Shown: positions 42,987 through 51,487, counted from the first letter of the stretch. The stretch: DNA of 64,000 bases from Candidatus Methylacidiphilales bacterium (GCA_028713655.1 JAQTNW010000016.1:1-64000); one strand, 5' to 3'. The notes: generated by a model not told the origin, from the sequence alone. A program made the numbers and translations.

Positions 42987-43949
42987 ATGCCCATACAAAC
43001 TGACGTTCTGGCAACCATCGGACGCACCCCTCTCATCAAACTCAACCGCATCGCAAGGGACGTGGACGCCACCATCGCGCTCAAGGCGGAATTTTTCAAC
43101 CCGCTCGGCAGTGTCAAGGACCGCATCGGCGCCGCAATGATCCAGGCCGCCGAAAAAAGCGGCCAACTAACACCAGGCACCACAATCATCGAACCCACCT
43201 CCGGCAACACCGGAATCGCACTGGCCTTCGTGGCTGCGGCACGCGGCTACAAACTGATCCTCACCATGCCGGAAAGCATGAGCCTGGAACGGCGCACCCT
43301 GCTCGCCCTGCTTGGAGCGCAACTGGTGTTGACTCCCGCAGGCGAAGGCATGAAAGGCGCAATCACCCGCGCGCAACAATTGCAAAAAGAAACCGCGAAT
43401 TCCTGGATTCCGCAACAGTTTGAAAATCCGGCCAATCCGGAAATCCATCGCACCACCACGGCCGAGGAAATCTGGGCCGACAGCAACGGCAAGGTCGATG
43501 TTTTGATTTCAGCCGTCGGCACCGGCGGGACTATTACCGGCGTCAGCGAGGTGATTAAATCCCGCAAACCCTCGTTCAAGGCGATTGCCGTCGAACCCAA
43601 GGACTCGCCGGTCATCACGCAAACCCGCGCCGGCGAACCCGTCAAACCCGGCCCTCACAAAATCCAGGGCACTGGCGCAGGCTTTGTGCCAAAAAATCTG
43701 AATCTGGATGTTGTGGACAGCGTGATCACCGTCAGCAACGAAGATGCGATCTCCACCGCGCAGCGTCTGGCGAAGGAAGAAGGCCTGCTCGTCGGCATTT
43801 CCACCGGCGCGAATGTATGGGCCGCCCTGCAAGCCGCCGCAAAGCCGGAAAACAAGGGCAAGCTGATCGTAACCATCGGATGCAGCACCGGCGAACGCTA
43901 TCTCAGCACCGCGCTGGCCGAAGAAGCCCGCAAGGCTGTTACGACTTGA
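42987..43949 (+). CDS. cysK: Cysteine synthase (O-acetylserine sulfhydrylase)
   Basis: 320 residues, fold type II PLP enzyme. The N-terminus has [11 protein letters not shown], the PLP Lys is Lys44 in GSVKDRIG, the substrate loop is [12 protein letters not shown] and the phosphate loop [11 protein letters not shown], with SGxGxG-type [10 protein letters not shown] near the C-terminus. It makes cysteine from O-acetylserine and sulfide in the cytoplasm. It stands inside the sulfate uptake locus. Confidence 0.92.
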   Translation: MPIQTDVLATIGRTPLIKLNRIARDVDATIALKAEFFNPLGSVKDRIGAAMIQAAEKSGQLTPGTTIIEPTSGNTGIALAFVAAARGYKLILTMPESMSLERRTLLALLGAQLVLTPAGEGMKGAITRAQQLQKETANSWIPQQFENPANPEIHRTTTAEEIWADSNGKVDVLISAVGTGGTITGVSEVIKSRKPSFKAIAVEPKDSPVITQTRAGEPVKPGPHKIQGTGAGFVPKNLNLDVVDSVITVSNEDAISTAQRLAKEEGLLVGISTGANVWAALQAAAKPENKGKLIVTIGCSTGERYLSTALAEEARKAVTT

Positions 43950-43956
43950 TCCGTAT

Positions 43957-44862
43957 ATGATCCGAATCCTCAACAAACGCAAACGGATTTTGGCTCAACC
44001 CATCCCGCGCCTCGCGATGAAAAAAAAGAATCAGACCCCTGGCGGCAACACGAGCCGCCAGGGATTGCTGTCCGGCCTGAAGGACCGCCGTTCCGTGCAG
44101 GATTTGATCGCTCCTCTGGCAAAAGCCTGCCAGAGATCCGGCTGCCTGTTCCATGCGCCGTTGGAACCCTTTGAACTGGGCAATCTGGTTTATCGCATGC
44201 CGCGTTTTGCGTTTATCGGGCCGGGCTCTGGCGGAAGCTACTACAAGCGGCTCGGCCTCTTCGCCGGCCTGCATGGCGATGAAATTGCGGGCCCGCATGC
44301 CATAGTGGAATTTTTGCGCCAGCTTGAAGCCTCCCCCCTTCTCGGCAAAGGATGGGAAATCTTCGCCTACCCGGTATGCAACCCCAGCGGCTTTGAAGAC
44401 AACACGCGCTTCTCCCGCCGTGGCGTGGATTTAAACCGCTTGTTTTGGAAAAAATCGCGCGAGGCCGAAGTGCAGATTCTCGAGGATCAGATCGGAGGAA
44501 TGCAGTTTGACGGCATCATTTCCCTGCATGCCGACGATTCGAGCGACGGAATTTACGGCTTTGCCCGCGGCGCGGAGATTACGCGCGATGTTCTGGAACC
44601 CGCCCTCGAAGCCGCCAGCGCCATTATCCCCCGAAACAACAACAGGCGCATCGACGGATTTGACGCTGAAAACGGAATCATCAGCAAATGCTACAGTGGC
44701 GTGTTAGGCGCGTCGCCATCCGCGCAGCCCCGACCCTTTGAAATCGTTCTCGAAACGCCCCAACTGGCCCCGCTCAAAACACAGGTCGAGGCCCACGTCA
44801 CCGCCTTGCTCACGTTGATCGCCGAATACCCGAAATTCATTTCCTACGGGCAGGATTTATAA
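43957..44862 (+). CDS. M14/aspartoacylase-type zinc amidohydrolase
   Basis: 301 residues (an internal ATG at 44017 is an alternative start). The zinc motif is GLHGDE (His106, Glu109); then come the substrate-site NPSGFEDNTRFSRRGVDLNR, the third ligand His in GIISLHADDSSDG and a late Glu in FEIVLETPQ, in the order of the M14/succinylglutamate desuccinylase-aspartoacylase superfamily. It should hydrolyse an N-acyl amino acid or peptide-like bond. It begins 7 bases after cysK, so it is part of the sulfate/cysteine operon; an N-acyl-cysteine or related substrate is a guess. Confidence 0.8.
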   Translation: MIRILNKRKRILAQPIPRLAMKKKNQTPGGNTSRQGLLSGLKDRRSVQDLIAPLAKACQRSGCLFHAPLEPFELGNLVYRMPRFAFIGPGSGGSYYKRLGLFAGLHGDEIAGPHAIVEFLRQLEASPLLGKGWEIFAYPVCNPSGFEDNTRFSRRGVDLNRLFWKKSREAEVQILEDQIGGMQFDGIISLHADDSSDGIYGFARGAEITRDVLEPALEAASAIIPRNNNRRIDGFDAENGIISKCYSGVLGASPSAQPRPFEIVLETPQLAPLKTQVEAHVTALLTLIAEYPKFISYGQDL

Positions 44863-44986
44863 CCACACGGCCATGCCCGCTTTTTCACAGCTTTCTTCAC
44901 CGCTACCGGAAAACTGGTGTTCAACCCAACCCATCCGCAGGCTGAATCGGTCAGGCCGTACCCGCCCGCAAAATCAAGGAACACCC

Positions 44987-45796
44987 ATGAACTCCAAAAC
45001 ATTGAACATCCTCCAACACCTGCCGGTCCCGGCAGCGCAGGCCCCGTACACGCAGGAAGTCGATCAATTGCTCCATCCCCTGCGCAAATTCACCCTGCTC
45101 GAAAATGGCGTGCAGGACAGCCCCATCACCACCGTTTCCGACGGCAAACGTTTCCATATCGAACGATTTGTCTTTATCGGCCCGGATTCCGGCCATCAGC
45201 CCATTCGTCTTGGGATATTTGCCGGAATTCGCGGTCAGGACCGGCACAGCCCCGCTGCGGCCGTCCGCTTCCTGCACGACCTGGTGGCATCGCCCGAACT
45301 GGCCACCGGCTTCCATATCTATTTTTATCCCGTTGCCTATCCACATGGATTCAACAACCACCAGCCGGGTCTTGGCGCCGGCAAGGATCTTTTCCAGCTC
45401 CTCTGGAAAGATTCGCCCCTGCCCGAACCCTATCTGCTGGAACGCGAGCTGGCTGTCATCCAGTTTCATGGCATTCTCTCGCTCCTGGGCTTAAGCAACT
45501 TGTCAGGCGTTTCATTGCAACTGCACGGAGTCTGGAGCAGCCTGCAAACCACCGTGGTCCAGCCGGCTGTCCATGCCGCTTCCAGGTTCCTTCCGCTTGC
45601 CCAGTCGGGCGACTGGACGGCATCCCAGAAAATCTCGCTGACAACGGGAGGCGATCTCAACCCGAGGCCCTTTGAAATTTCAATCAAGGTACCCCGCGAA
45701 ACCGCGCCCCGGACGCAAATCAACGCGTACCGCGCCGCACTGCACGCCATCCTGCAACATTACCGCGCCGTCATCTCGCATGCGCAGCATATCTGA
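44987..45796 (+). CDS. Catalytically dead paralogue of the M14 amidohydrolase
   Basis: The ATG at 44987 (aagga 7-8 bases upstream) gives 269 residues. It aligns end to end with the preceding protein: FVFIGPDSG for FAFIGPGSG, GIFAGIRGQD for GLFAGLHGDE, YPVAYPHGF for YPVCNPSGF, FHGILSLLG for FDGIISLHA and PRPFEISIK for PRPFEIVLE. All zinc ligands are lost (His to Arg82, Glu to Asp85, third His to Leu), and the catalytic Glu is Lys. It is an intact gene, so probably a pseudoenzyme that binds or regulates rather than hydrolyses. Confidence 0.8.
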   Translation: MNSKTLNILQHLPVPAAQAPYTQEVDQLLHPLRKFTLLENGVQDSPITTVSDGKRFHIERFVFIGPDSGHQPIRLGIFAGIRGQDRHSPAAAVRFLHDLVASPELATGFHIYFYPVAYPHGFNNHQPGLGAGKDLFQLLWKDSPLPEPYLLERELAVIQFHGILSLLGLSNLSGVSLQLHGVWSSLQTTVVQPAVHAASRFLPLAQSGDWTASQKISLTTGGDLNPRPFEISIKVPRETAPRTQINAYRAALHAILQHYRAVISHAQHI

Positions 45797-45809
45797 AAAA
45801 CAATCTACG

Positions 45810-46007
45810 ATGAGTCTGCAAATACTTCCAAAAAACAATTCCCGGGCCGGTACCCGGAAAAGCGCGGCAAAATTAATCCGAAGTGCGTCACACACCCCGC
45901 TCGGCGAGGTTCGCTACCATGTGGAAAGCGGCATCTGCCGCGGCGTCTGGATCGATGGCGTGTACGTCCGCGTCCACCGCGATGGACGAATGACGCTTGA
46001 AAGTTGA
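45810..46007 (+). CDS. Small hypothetical protein
   Basis: 65 residues. The N-terminal half is basic (SRAGTRKSAAKLIRSASH); the C-terminal half has a beta-hairpin-like pattern (VRYHVESGICRGVWIDGVYV, then VHRDGR). It follows the pseudoenzyme gene by 13 bases and is the last gene before a 390-base repeat-rich gap. I do not recognise it. Confidence 0.5.
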   Translation: MSLQILPKNNSRAGTRKSAAKLIRSASHTPLGEVRYHVESGICRGVWIDGVYVRVHRDGRMTLES

Positions 46008-46398
46008 ATAACAACGAATACGCCAGGGAAACCAGAAACACGATTTCGCCACAAAAGAACACAAGGGAAACAAAGGGGAATATCCACTTGAACCACGGAT
46101 GGACGCGGATCAACACAGATGAAAACACAAGCAGGTTCTCACGCAGAGACGCAAAGGCGCAGAGGAAAACTAAAATAAACCCGAAACTTCAATACAAGCC
46201 GCATCGTTCCATCTGCCTCAATTTGCGTAATCCGCAGATGCGGATGCGTTTCTTTGCGTCTTCGCGCCTTGCGCCCTCTTGCTCGCGACGGATTGTCGGG
46301 GTTGCGTTAAAAAATCCTGTACCCGTTGAAATATCTTTAAAATCCGACCTGTTTGAAATTGTGTCCGCATTCACTTGCTCACAATATGCCTAAGAACC
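46008..46398. repeat. Gene-free stretch with modular repeats
   Basis: Holds reverse-orientation modules (gaaccacggatggacgcgga, atcaacacagatg, then acgcagagacgcaaaggcgc), the forward module tttctttgcgtcttcgcgcc (46250-46269) and the palindrome gctcgcgacggattgtcggg (46281-46300). It splits the sulfate locus between the small hypothetical protein and cysT and forms the region upstream of cysT. Confidence 0.6.
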
Positions 46399-47328
46399 AT
46401 GACGTTGAAAAAATACAAACACCGCCGGGTGCTCCCCGGTTACGGCCTGACGATGGGGTTTACCCTTCTGTACCTGTCGCTGCTGATTCTCATTCCTCTG
46501 GCTGGGGTCTTTTTCAAGGCTTCGGAAGACGGATGGCTGCACCTGTGGGAGGCCGTCAGCAACCCCCGCGCCCTCGCGTCCTACCGCATCAGCTTTGGCG
46601 CTTCGCTGCTCGGAGCGGCTATCAATGCGGTCTTCGGCCTGCTGGTGGCCTGGGTGCTGGTCCGCTATCAGTTCCCCTTCAAGCGTCTTGTGGATTCGCT
46701 CGTGGATCTGCCCTTCGCCCTGCCCACCGCCGTGGCCGGTATTACGCTGACAGCTCTTTATGCTCCACACGGCTGGATCGGCGCCTGCTTCAGCAAGGAC
46801 GGTTTCATCGGGCACGCCTTTACGCCGGATGGATGGATCGGCGCCCTGTTCCCGCCTGAAACCTGGATCGGCAGCCACCTCCCGTCCAATGGCATTCAGA
46901 TCGCCTACACCTGGATCGGCGTGACTGTCGCCCTCACTTTTATCGGCCTGCCCTTTGTCGTGCGCACCGTACAACCCGTGTTGCAGGACCTCAGCATCGA
47001 TTTCGAGGAAGCCGCCGCGAGCCTGGGCGCCAACCGGTTCCAAACCTTCACCCGCGTTATTCTGCCCGAGCTTTTCCCGCCGATACTCACGGGGTTCTCC
47101 CTGGCCTTTGCGCGGGCGCTCGGAGAATACGGTTCCGTTATTTTTATTGCGGGAAATATGCCCATGCGCACGGAAATCACTCCGCTTTTGATTGTGATGA
47201 AGCTCGAACAATATGATTATTCCGGCGCAGCCGCGATTGCCGCAATGATGCTCGTGGCCTCCTTCCTTCTGCTCCTGCTCATCAACTTGACTCAATGGTG
47301 GAACTCACGATTTTACCAAGGGAACTGA
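46399..47328 (+). CDS. cysT: Sulfate ABC transporter permease CysT
   Basis: The start MTLKKYKHRR gives 309 residues with six membrane helices. The CysT/CysU core is clear (VDLPFALPTAVAGITLTALY, TWIGVTVALTFIGLPFVVR, EEAAASLGANRFQTFTRVIL with the EAA loop, FARALGEYGSVIFIAGN). Between the third and fourth helices it has about 35 extra residues compared with the E. coli protein, made of four 10-residue repeats. The ATG of cysW lies 2 bases after its stop. It pairs with CysW to move sulfate. Confidence 0.9.
   Translation: MTLKKYKHRRVLPGYGLTMGFTLLYLSLLILIPLAGVFFKASEDGWLHLWEAVSNPRALASYRISFGASLLGAAINAVFGLLVAWVLVRYQFPFKRLVDSLVDLPFALPTAVAGITLTALYAPHGWIGACFSKDGFIGHAFTPDGWIGALFPPETWIGSHLPSNGIQIAYTWIGVTVALTFIGLPFVVRTVQPVLQDLSIDFEEAAASLGANRFQTFTRVILPELFPPILTGFSLAFARALGEYGSVIFIAGNMPMRTEITPLLIVMKLEQYDYSGAAAIAAMMLVASFLLLLLINLTQWWNSRFYQGN
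46768..46887 (+). repeat. Four 30-bp in-frame repeats inside cysT
   Basis: Four consecutive 30-base units encode residues 124-163 of CysT, each with the pattern (H/D/E)-(G/T)-(W/F)-I-G-x-x-(F/L)-x-(K/P/S). The WIG triplet recurs at exact 10-residue spacing (FIG in unit 2). DNA identity between units 1 and 3 is high (ggctggatcggcgcc and ggatggatcggcgcc). The segment would lie in an external loop. Confidence 0.8.
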
Positions 47329-47330
47329 AC

Positions 47331-48224
47331 ATGCCCGGCCCCACGACCACGCTGATTGCACGCCACAAAACAGGCCCCGCCGCGTCTTCCCACGCCCACG
47401 GGCGGGAGGATCACGTCTGGGCGCGCCGCATCCTCATCGGCGCCGCGCTCATTTTCATGCTCCTTTTCCTGGTGGTGCCGCTCGTGGCGGTTTTCACGGA
47501 GGCCCTGCGCAAAGGCCTCGACGCTTATTTTCAAGCGTTTCAAGATCCCGCCGCCCAGAGCGCCATACGACTTACCCTGACGGTGGCGCTTATTGTTGTT
47601 CCTCTCAACACTCTCTTCGGCCTTTCCGCCGCCTGGGCCATTACCAAGTTCGACTTCAAGGGCAAAAATATCCTTCTGACGCTCATCGACCTGCCCTTCG
47701 CCGTCTCGCCCGTCATTGCCGGGCTCGTCTTTGTCCTGATCTTCAGTCACACATGGTGGGGAGTCTGGTTCTCCGAGAATGTATGCCATGTTATTTTCGA
47801 CACACCCGGCATTGTTCTCGCCACGATCTTTGTCACCTTCCCGTTTGTGGCCCGCGAAATCATCCCGCTCATGCAAGCCCAGGGAGCGGATGAGGAGCTG
47901 GCCGCAGTATCATTGGGAGCCAACGGCTGGCAAACATTCTGCCGCGTCACTTTGCCCAACATCAAATGGGGCCTCCTGAACGGCATCATTCTCTGCAATG
48001 CCCGCGCCATGGGCGAATTCGGCGCGGTTTCGGTTGTCTCAGGCCATATCCGGGGAAAAACCAACACCATCCCGTTGCACATAGAAATTCTTTACAACGA
48101 ATACCAGTTCTCCGCCTCTTTCGCCATAGCGTCCCTTCTGACGCTGCTGGGCATCGCCACACTGGTGATCAAAGCCATCATCGAAAACCGGCACGAACCC
48201 GGCAACGGAGGCGTTCAACATTGA
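47331..48224 (+). CDS. cysW: Sulfate ABC transporter permease CysW
   Basis: The start MPGPTTTLIA gives 297 residues with six membrane helices. The CysW features are FVVPLVAVFTEALRKGLDAY, TLIDLPFAVSPVIAGLVFVL, the EAA-type loop DEELAAVSLGANGWQTFCRV and MGEFGAVSVVSGHIRGKTNT. It forms the second half of the transport pore. It sits between cysT (2-base gap) and cysA (15-base gap). Confidence 0.92.
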   Translation: MPGPTTTLIARHKTGPAASSHAHGREDHVWARRILIGAALIFMLLFLVVPLVAVFTEALRKGLDAYFQAFQDPAAQSAIRLTLTVALIVVPLNTLFGLSAAWAITKFDFKGKNILLTLIDLPFAVSPVIAGLVFVLIFSHTWWGVWFSENVCHVIFDTPGIVLATIFVTFPFVAREIIPLMQAQGADEELAAVSLGANGWQTFCRVTLPNIKWGLLNGIILCNARAMGEFGAVSVVSGHIRGKTNTIPLHIEILYNEYQFSASFAIASLLTLLGIATLVIKAIIENRHEPGNGGVQH

Positions 48225-48239
48225 TCCCTTATTAGAACT

Positions 48240-49313
48240 ATGAACATCGAAGCCAATACCATCACAAAAACTTTCGGCGATTTCAAGGCGTTGAACGCCG
48301 TCGATTTGCAGGTCAACTCCGGCGAGTTGCTCGCACTCCTAGGCCCCAGCGGCTCGGGCAAAACCACCCTGCTTCGAATCATCGCCGGCTTGGAAAGCCC
48401 GGACGACGGCAGCGGCGGCGTGTTCTTCGGCGGCGAGGAAGTCACCAATCGCAGCGCGAAGGATCGCGGGATCGGATTTGTCTTTCAGCATTACGCCCTG
48501 TTCCGGCACATGAACGTTTTTGAAAACGTCGCCTTCGGTCTGCGCGTCCGCAGGTTCATGCACCGCCCCAGCAGGGGCGAAATCAAGGATCGCGTCCAAA
48601 GCCTTCTCAGGTTGGTGAAGCTGGATGGATTGCAAAAACGCTATCCCAGCCAGCTTTCCGGCGGACAGCGCCAGCGTGTCGCCCTGGCGCGCGCCCTGGC
48701 CGTGGAACCCAAGGTGCTGCTGTTGGACGAGCCGTTCGGAGCGCTCGACGCCAAGGTCCGCAAGGAACTCCGCCGCTGGCTCCGCGAGCTGCACGAAGAA
48801 ATCCATGTCACCAGCATCTTTGTAACGCACGATCAGGAGGAAGCACTGGAACTGGCCGACCGCGTGGTCATCATGAATGCCGGGCGTGTTGAACAAGTCG
48901 GGACTCCGGAAGAAGTTTATGATTCCCCCGCCAACTCCTTTGTCTTTCAATTCCTCGGTTCCGTGAACACCCTGGCCGCCTCGGTGGCGAACGGCTCCGC
49001 GCTCATCGGCGATGTCCGGTTCCCAACCGGGACCAGCGGTCTCAATGAGCCTAACGGGCTCGCCTTTATCCGACCGCACGAATTCGGCGTATCCAAGACG
49101 AGGGAAACAGAACCGGCCCTGGAAGCTTCCGTGCGCCACATTCAGCCCGTTGGCCCCATCATTCATCTTCAAGTCATTCGCACCGACAACGGCGACCTCC
49201 TGGAAGTAGAGCTGACCCGGGAACGCTATGGCGCCCTTGCGCTCAAACGGGGCGAAACGGTTTATCTGCACCCTCACCGTATGCAGGTCTTCCCTCCGGA
49301 TTATTCGATTTAA
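48240..49313 (+). CDS. cysA: Sulfate ABC transporter ATP-binding protein CysA
   Basis: 357 residues. Walker A is GPSGSGKTT, the signature QLSGGQRQR, Walker [13 protein letters not shown] and the switch [12 protein letters not shown]. The C-terminal TOBE-type domain ([24 protein letters not shown]) is that of the CysA branch. It powers CysT/CysW. A hairpin with TTTT begins in its stop codon. Confidence 0.93.
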   Translation: MNIEANTITKTFGDFKALNAVDLQVNSGELLALLGPSGSGKTTLLRIIAGLESPDDGSGGVFFGGEEVTNRSAKDRGIGFVFQHYALFRHMNVFENVAFGLRVRRFMHRPSRGEIKDRVQSLLRLVKLDGLQKRYPSQLSGGQRQRVALARALAVEPKVLLLDEPFGALDAKVRKELRRWLRELHEEIHVTSIFVTHDQEEALELADRVVIMNAGRVEQVGTPEEVYDSPANSFVFQFLGSVNTLAASVANGSALIGDVRFPTGTSGLNEPNGLAFIRPHEFGVSKTRETEPALEASVRHIQPVGPIIHLQVIRTDNGDLLEVELTRERYGALALKRGETVYLHPHRMQVFPPDYSI

Positions 49314-49337
49314 CGCTCAGCCTTCGCGAAGCGTTTT
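49312..49337 (+). terminator. Probable terminator after cysA
   Basis: aacgct and agcgtt pair across 12 bases (which include cttcgcga), then tttt. The stem uses the last bases of the cysA stop codon. The pairing is short, so the call is moderate. Confidence 0.5.
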
Positions 49338-49639
49338 GGAGTGCGCAGACATGTCTGCGCTTTCAGGTAGGCGGCGTCATACCGCTGCAGTCCCAAAAAT
49401 TAAGAGTTGGAGATAGAGTAAGAGTATCTGCGGCTCAACCTTCCTTTCCCTTTTCGCGTGTTCCCGACCTCCATGGCCTCAGCGAAGGAGGTTCGCAGTC
49501 AAAACTTTGCGTCTTTTGCGCTTTTTTGCGGCCAATTCTGTTTCTGTGTTCGGCTTTAACCTCTCTGCGGTAAACCCGTTTTCTCATCCTTGCCAAACAC
49601 AGCGCAACTTTTTCGTTTCAATGTGGTTTAATCCGGGTC
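49338..49639. other. Intergenic region with perfect palindrome
   Basis: No gene is supported here. It contains the perfect 18-base palindrome gcgcagacatgtctgcgc (49343-49360), a tttgcgtcttttgcgc word of the modular repeat family (about 49507) and ctctgcggtaaaccc (49562-49576), and ends in the upstream region of the histidine-rich gene. Confidence 0.5.
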
Positions 49640-49882
49640 ATGAAACATCTATTCAAATTAGTAATGGCTGGCCTGCTCCTGGGTATCTTTACATGCCCGG
49701 TCTTGCAGGCGGGGACAACAATCGAAACCACCAAGGGCCCTCGCCTGACAGTTGCCGAGCAGGGTACTTGTTGCGCATGGCGCCATCATCACCGCTGCCA
49801 TCACAAGCACCATGGCAAATGCCATCACAAACATCACCACAGGCATCATCGCCATCACCACCACAAATGCTGCCAGCAGTAA
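49640..49882 (+). CDS. Small exported histidine-rich protein
   Basis: 80 residues: signal peptide KHLFKLVMAGLLLGIFTCPV, cleaved near residue 24, a short polar segment with CC at about 44-45, then a tail in which over half of the residues are His, with Lys, Arg and Cys (HHHRCHHKHHGKCHHKHHHR and on to KCCQQ). Such a tail should bind Ni2+, Zn2+ or Cu2+ outside the inner membrane. It has its own terminator. The tail's cat/cac-rich DNA could be a slippage product, but the signal peptide and terminator argue for a real gene. Confidence 0.7.
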   Translation: MKHLFKLVMAGLLLGIFTCPVLQAGTTIETTKGPRLTVAEQGTCCAWRHHHRCHHKHHGKCHHKHHHRHHRHHHHKCCQQ

Positions 49883-49915
49883 GCCAAATATACCTGCTGC
49901 AACTGCAGTACTGAA

Positions 49916-49955
49916 ACAAAACCGTGGGTGGGCCCGTCCATTCACGGTTTTTTGT
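49916..49955 (+). terminator. Rho-independent terminator after the His-rich gene
   Basis: aaaaccgtg (49918-49926) pairs with cacggtttttt (49943-49953) and runs into a T-tract. It lies 35 bases after the stop. Confidence 0.8.
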
Positions 49956-50010
49956 TCCATCGGGATTCTAGAAGCTCCAACCTGCATATTTCATACTCAT
50001 TTTAATGATC

Positions 50011-50071
50011 AACCTGTTGGCATTATGCCACAACACAGGAATGACACGCACTGGGCCTATGCAGGTTATTG
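50011..50071 (+). repeat. Dispersed 61-bp repeat, copy 2
   Basis: Same orientation and length as 4170-4230 (aacctgttggc ... tatgcaggttattg). Its tatgcaggtt end is also the reverse complement of aacctgcata at 49979-49988, so a larger stem can form. It is non-coding. Confidence 0.6.
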
Positions 50072-50135
50072 CAAAACCGCCGCAAAATAAGACGTTCCCA
50101 ATTCAAAAATAATCTCATTCAGGCGGTTTTGTTTC

Positions 50136-50227
50136 TAGCCCGGATGTGGGCACTCCCCTGTTTTTTCACGACCTTTTGACAGGACACTTTGCAGAGCTTT
50201 TCAGAAGCGGGTGAAACATCCGGGCTA
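50136..50227. repeat. Inverted-repeat element, 12-bp perfect ends
   Basis: tagcccggatgt and acatccgggcta are perfect complements bounding 92 bases. The interior is T-rich on the left and has gggtgaa just inside the right end. No reading frame is present. It sits right after the hipT stop in convergent position and may act as a bidirectional terminator or be a small mobile relic. Confidence 0.55.
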
Positions 50228-50237
50228 AAAGAGCGCT

Positions 50238-51182
50238 TTACTCTCCCGCTGCGAAGCCAAGCCGAGACTTCCGCTCCTTGAGCACACCCGCGTAAGAAAT
50301 CTTCTTGTTCGGAGAAAGAAAACTACCGGCGATCAGCTCGTCCCAGAGCGGAAAGGCCGCCTGAAAACGCTGGATTATTTCGCCCAGGATACGGTCGTTG
50401 ATCTGAAGGCGTTCTCCGGCAAAATAGCTAAACAGGTCGCTTCGTGTGAGACTGGATCGCTTCCCGTGAAGGGGCAGGGCCATCTCTTCCTTCGGTTTCG
50501 TTAGTGCGATGGTCGAATTCACCAGATCGTAGGCCGGCGCAAGATCAATGCGTCCGCGCCGGGTGATGAGCGAAAAGTTTTTCAAGTGCATGTCCTCGTT
50601 GCCGGTAAGGAAGCTGAAAAGTGTCCGCTCGAAAAGCTTCACACGCTCGATGGCGGGGAATGTGCAAAACCGTTCCACAATGGCCGCCACCTCTTCCATG
50701 GACGATTCGTATTTTGTCTCCCTGCTCGCGCCTGAAAGCTGCGAGAAATCTTCCAGCGGAATCCGCCCCTTCCGCGCCTCGCGATCGAAACGCCTTATGA
50801 AATACGTGAACGAACCGTCACTGGCGTAAACAAGTCCATGCAGTGGCGTCTCGATCCCAACCCCAGCAGCGAGACGCATCGTCAGGTCTTCATTCTCGGG
50901 CAGTTCCGGAAAATCCAGGCCCGGCGGCTTGAGGATGAACTTGCCGTTGCAATCCACCACCTCAAACCTGCCCTCCCTGCTCTTCAGCACGGCGCTCAAC
51001 TTTAACTGGACTCCCGGGATGGACATTTTCCCCGCGCGCTCAAGCGCCTCCTGCCGCTGCTCCACTGCTGTGTAAGCCAATGGAGCCAGGGAAAGGAGAT
51101 TCCGGTCCAGAAGCTTCAATCCGCCGGCCGAGTAATCCACCCAGGAACTGACCGGCTCGTAGGTGATCGGACAGCGTTTCAT
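50238..51182 (-). CDS. hipT: HipT-like serine/threonine kinase toxin
   Basis: 314 residues. The N-terminus (CPITYEPV) and the Gly-rich loop SIPGVQLKLS (residues 54-63) match HipT of HipBST systems; the second Ser of the usual SxS autophosphorylation pair is Pro56 here. Lys85 (FILKPP), catalytic Asp197 and Asn202 in LTGNEDMHLKNF and the metal Asp219 in LAPAYDL are intact. It lacks the HipA N-terminal subdomain, which is a separate gene. Related kinases phosphorylate aminoacyl-tRNA synthetases (GltX for HipA, TrpS for HipT) and halt growth. ATGA-coupled to hipS. Confidence 0.85.
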   Translation of the reverse strand: MKRCPITYEPVSSWVDYSAGGLKLLDRNLLSLAPLAYTAVEQRQEALERAGKMSIPGVQLKLSAVLKSREGRFEVVDCNGKFILKPPGLDFPELPENEDLTMRLAAGVGIETPLHGLVYASDGSFTYFIRRFDREARKGRIPLEDFSQLSGASRETKYESSMEEVAAIVERFCTFPAIERVKLFERTLFSFLTGNEDMHLKNFSLITRRGRIDLAPAYDLVNSTIALTKPKEEMALPLHGKRSSLTRSDLFSYFAGERLQINDRILGEIIQRFQAAFPLWDELIAGSFLSPNKKISYAGVLKERKSRLGFAAGE

Positions 51183-51487
51183 TCTATCTCCTTCACCGTG
51201 AGCGAGCCGACGAGATCCTGGCCGGTCAGCTTCAACTGCCCGAACAGGTCATTGCCATCCAGTTTGTGGCGGCGCAGCATCGCCTCCAGTTGCATCCCTT
51301 CCGGCAGCAGGCCTTCAAAGGCGGGCGGGAACCGGTCAAAATCATAGACACGCCGCGACACCGGCATGGTTAGCGACACCGATTCACCGGAATAACCGTC
51401 CGAATAGCTGAACCGCCATTTGTCGCCGCCAAGTTCTTCGAGAAAACCGGCGAGAACACCCTGCTGATAAATCCCGGCCATTCTCAT
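51179..51487 (-). CDS. hipS: HipS-like antitoxin (HipA N-terminal subdomain protein)
   Basis: 102 residues. It has the HipA N-subdomain pattern: AGIYQQGVLAGFLEE, then FSYSDGYSGESVSLTMPVSR and the end FEGLLPEGMQLEAMLRRHKL. In HipBST systems this separate piece is the antitoxin that blocks the kinase. Overlaps hipB upstream and hipT downstream, both by ATGA. Confidence 0.85.
   Translation of the reverse strand: MRMAGIYQQGVLAGFLEELGGDKWRFSYSDGYSGESVSLTMPVSRRVYDFDRFPPAFEGLLPEGMQLEAMLRRHKLDGNDLFGQLKLTGQDLVGSLTVKEIE

Noticed and set aside
48339-49277. Minus-strand frame of 312 codons
   Set aside because: Antisense of cysA, which has all ATPase motifs.
49658-49987. Minus-strand 109-codon hydrophobic frame
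   Set aside because: It is the antisense of the His codons (cat/cac become Met/Val) of the histidine-rich gene and crosses its terminator.
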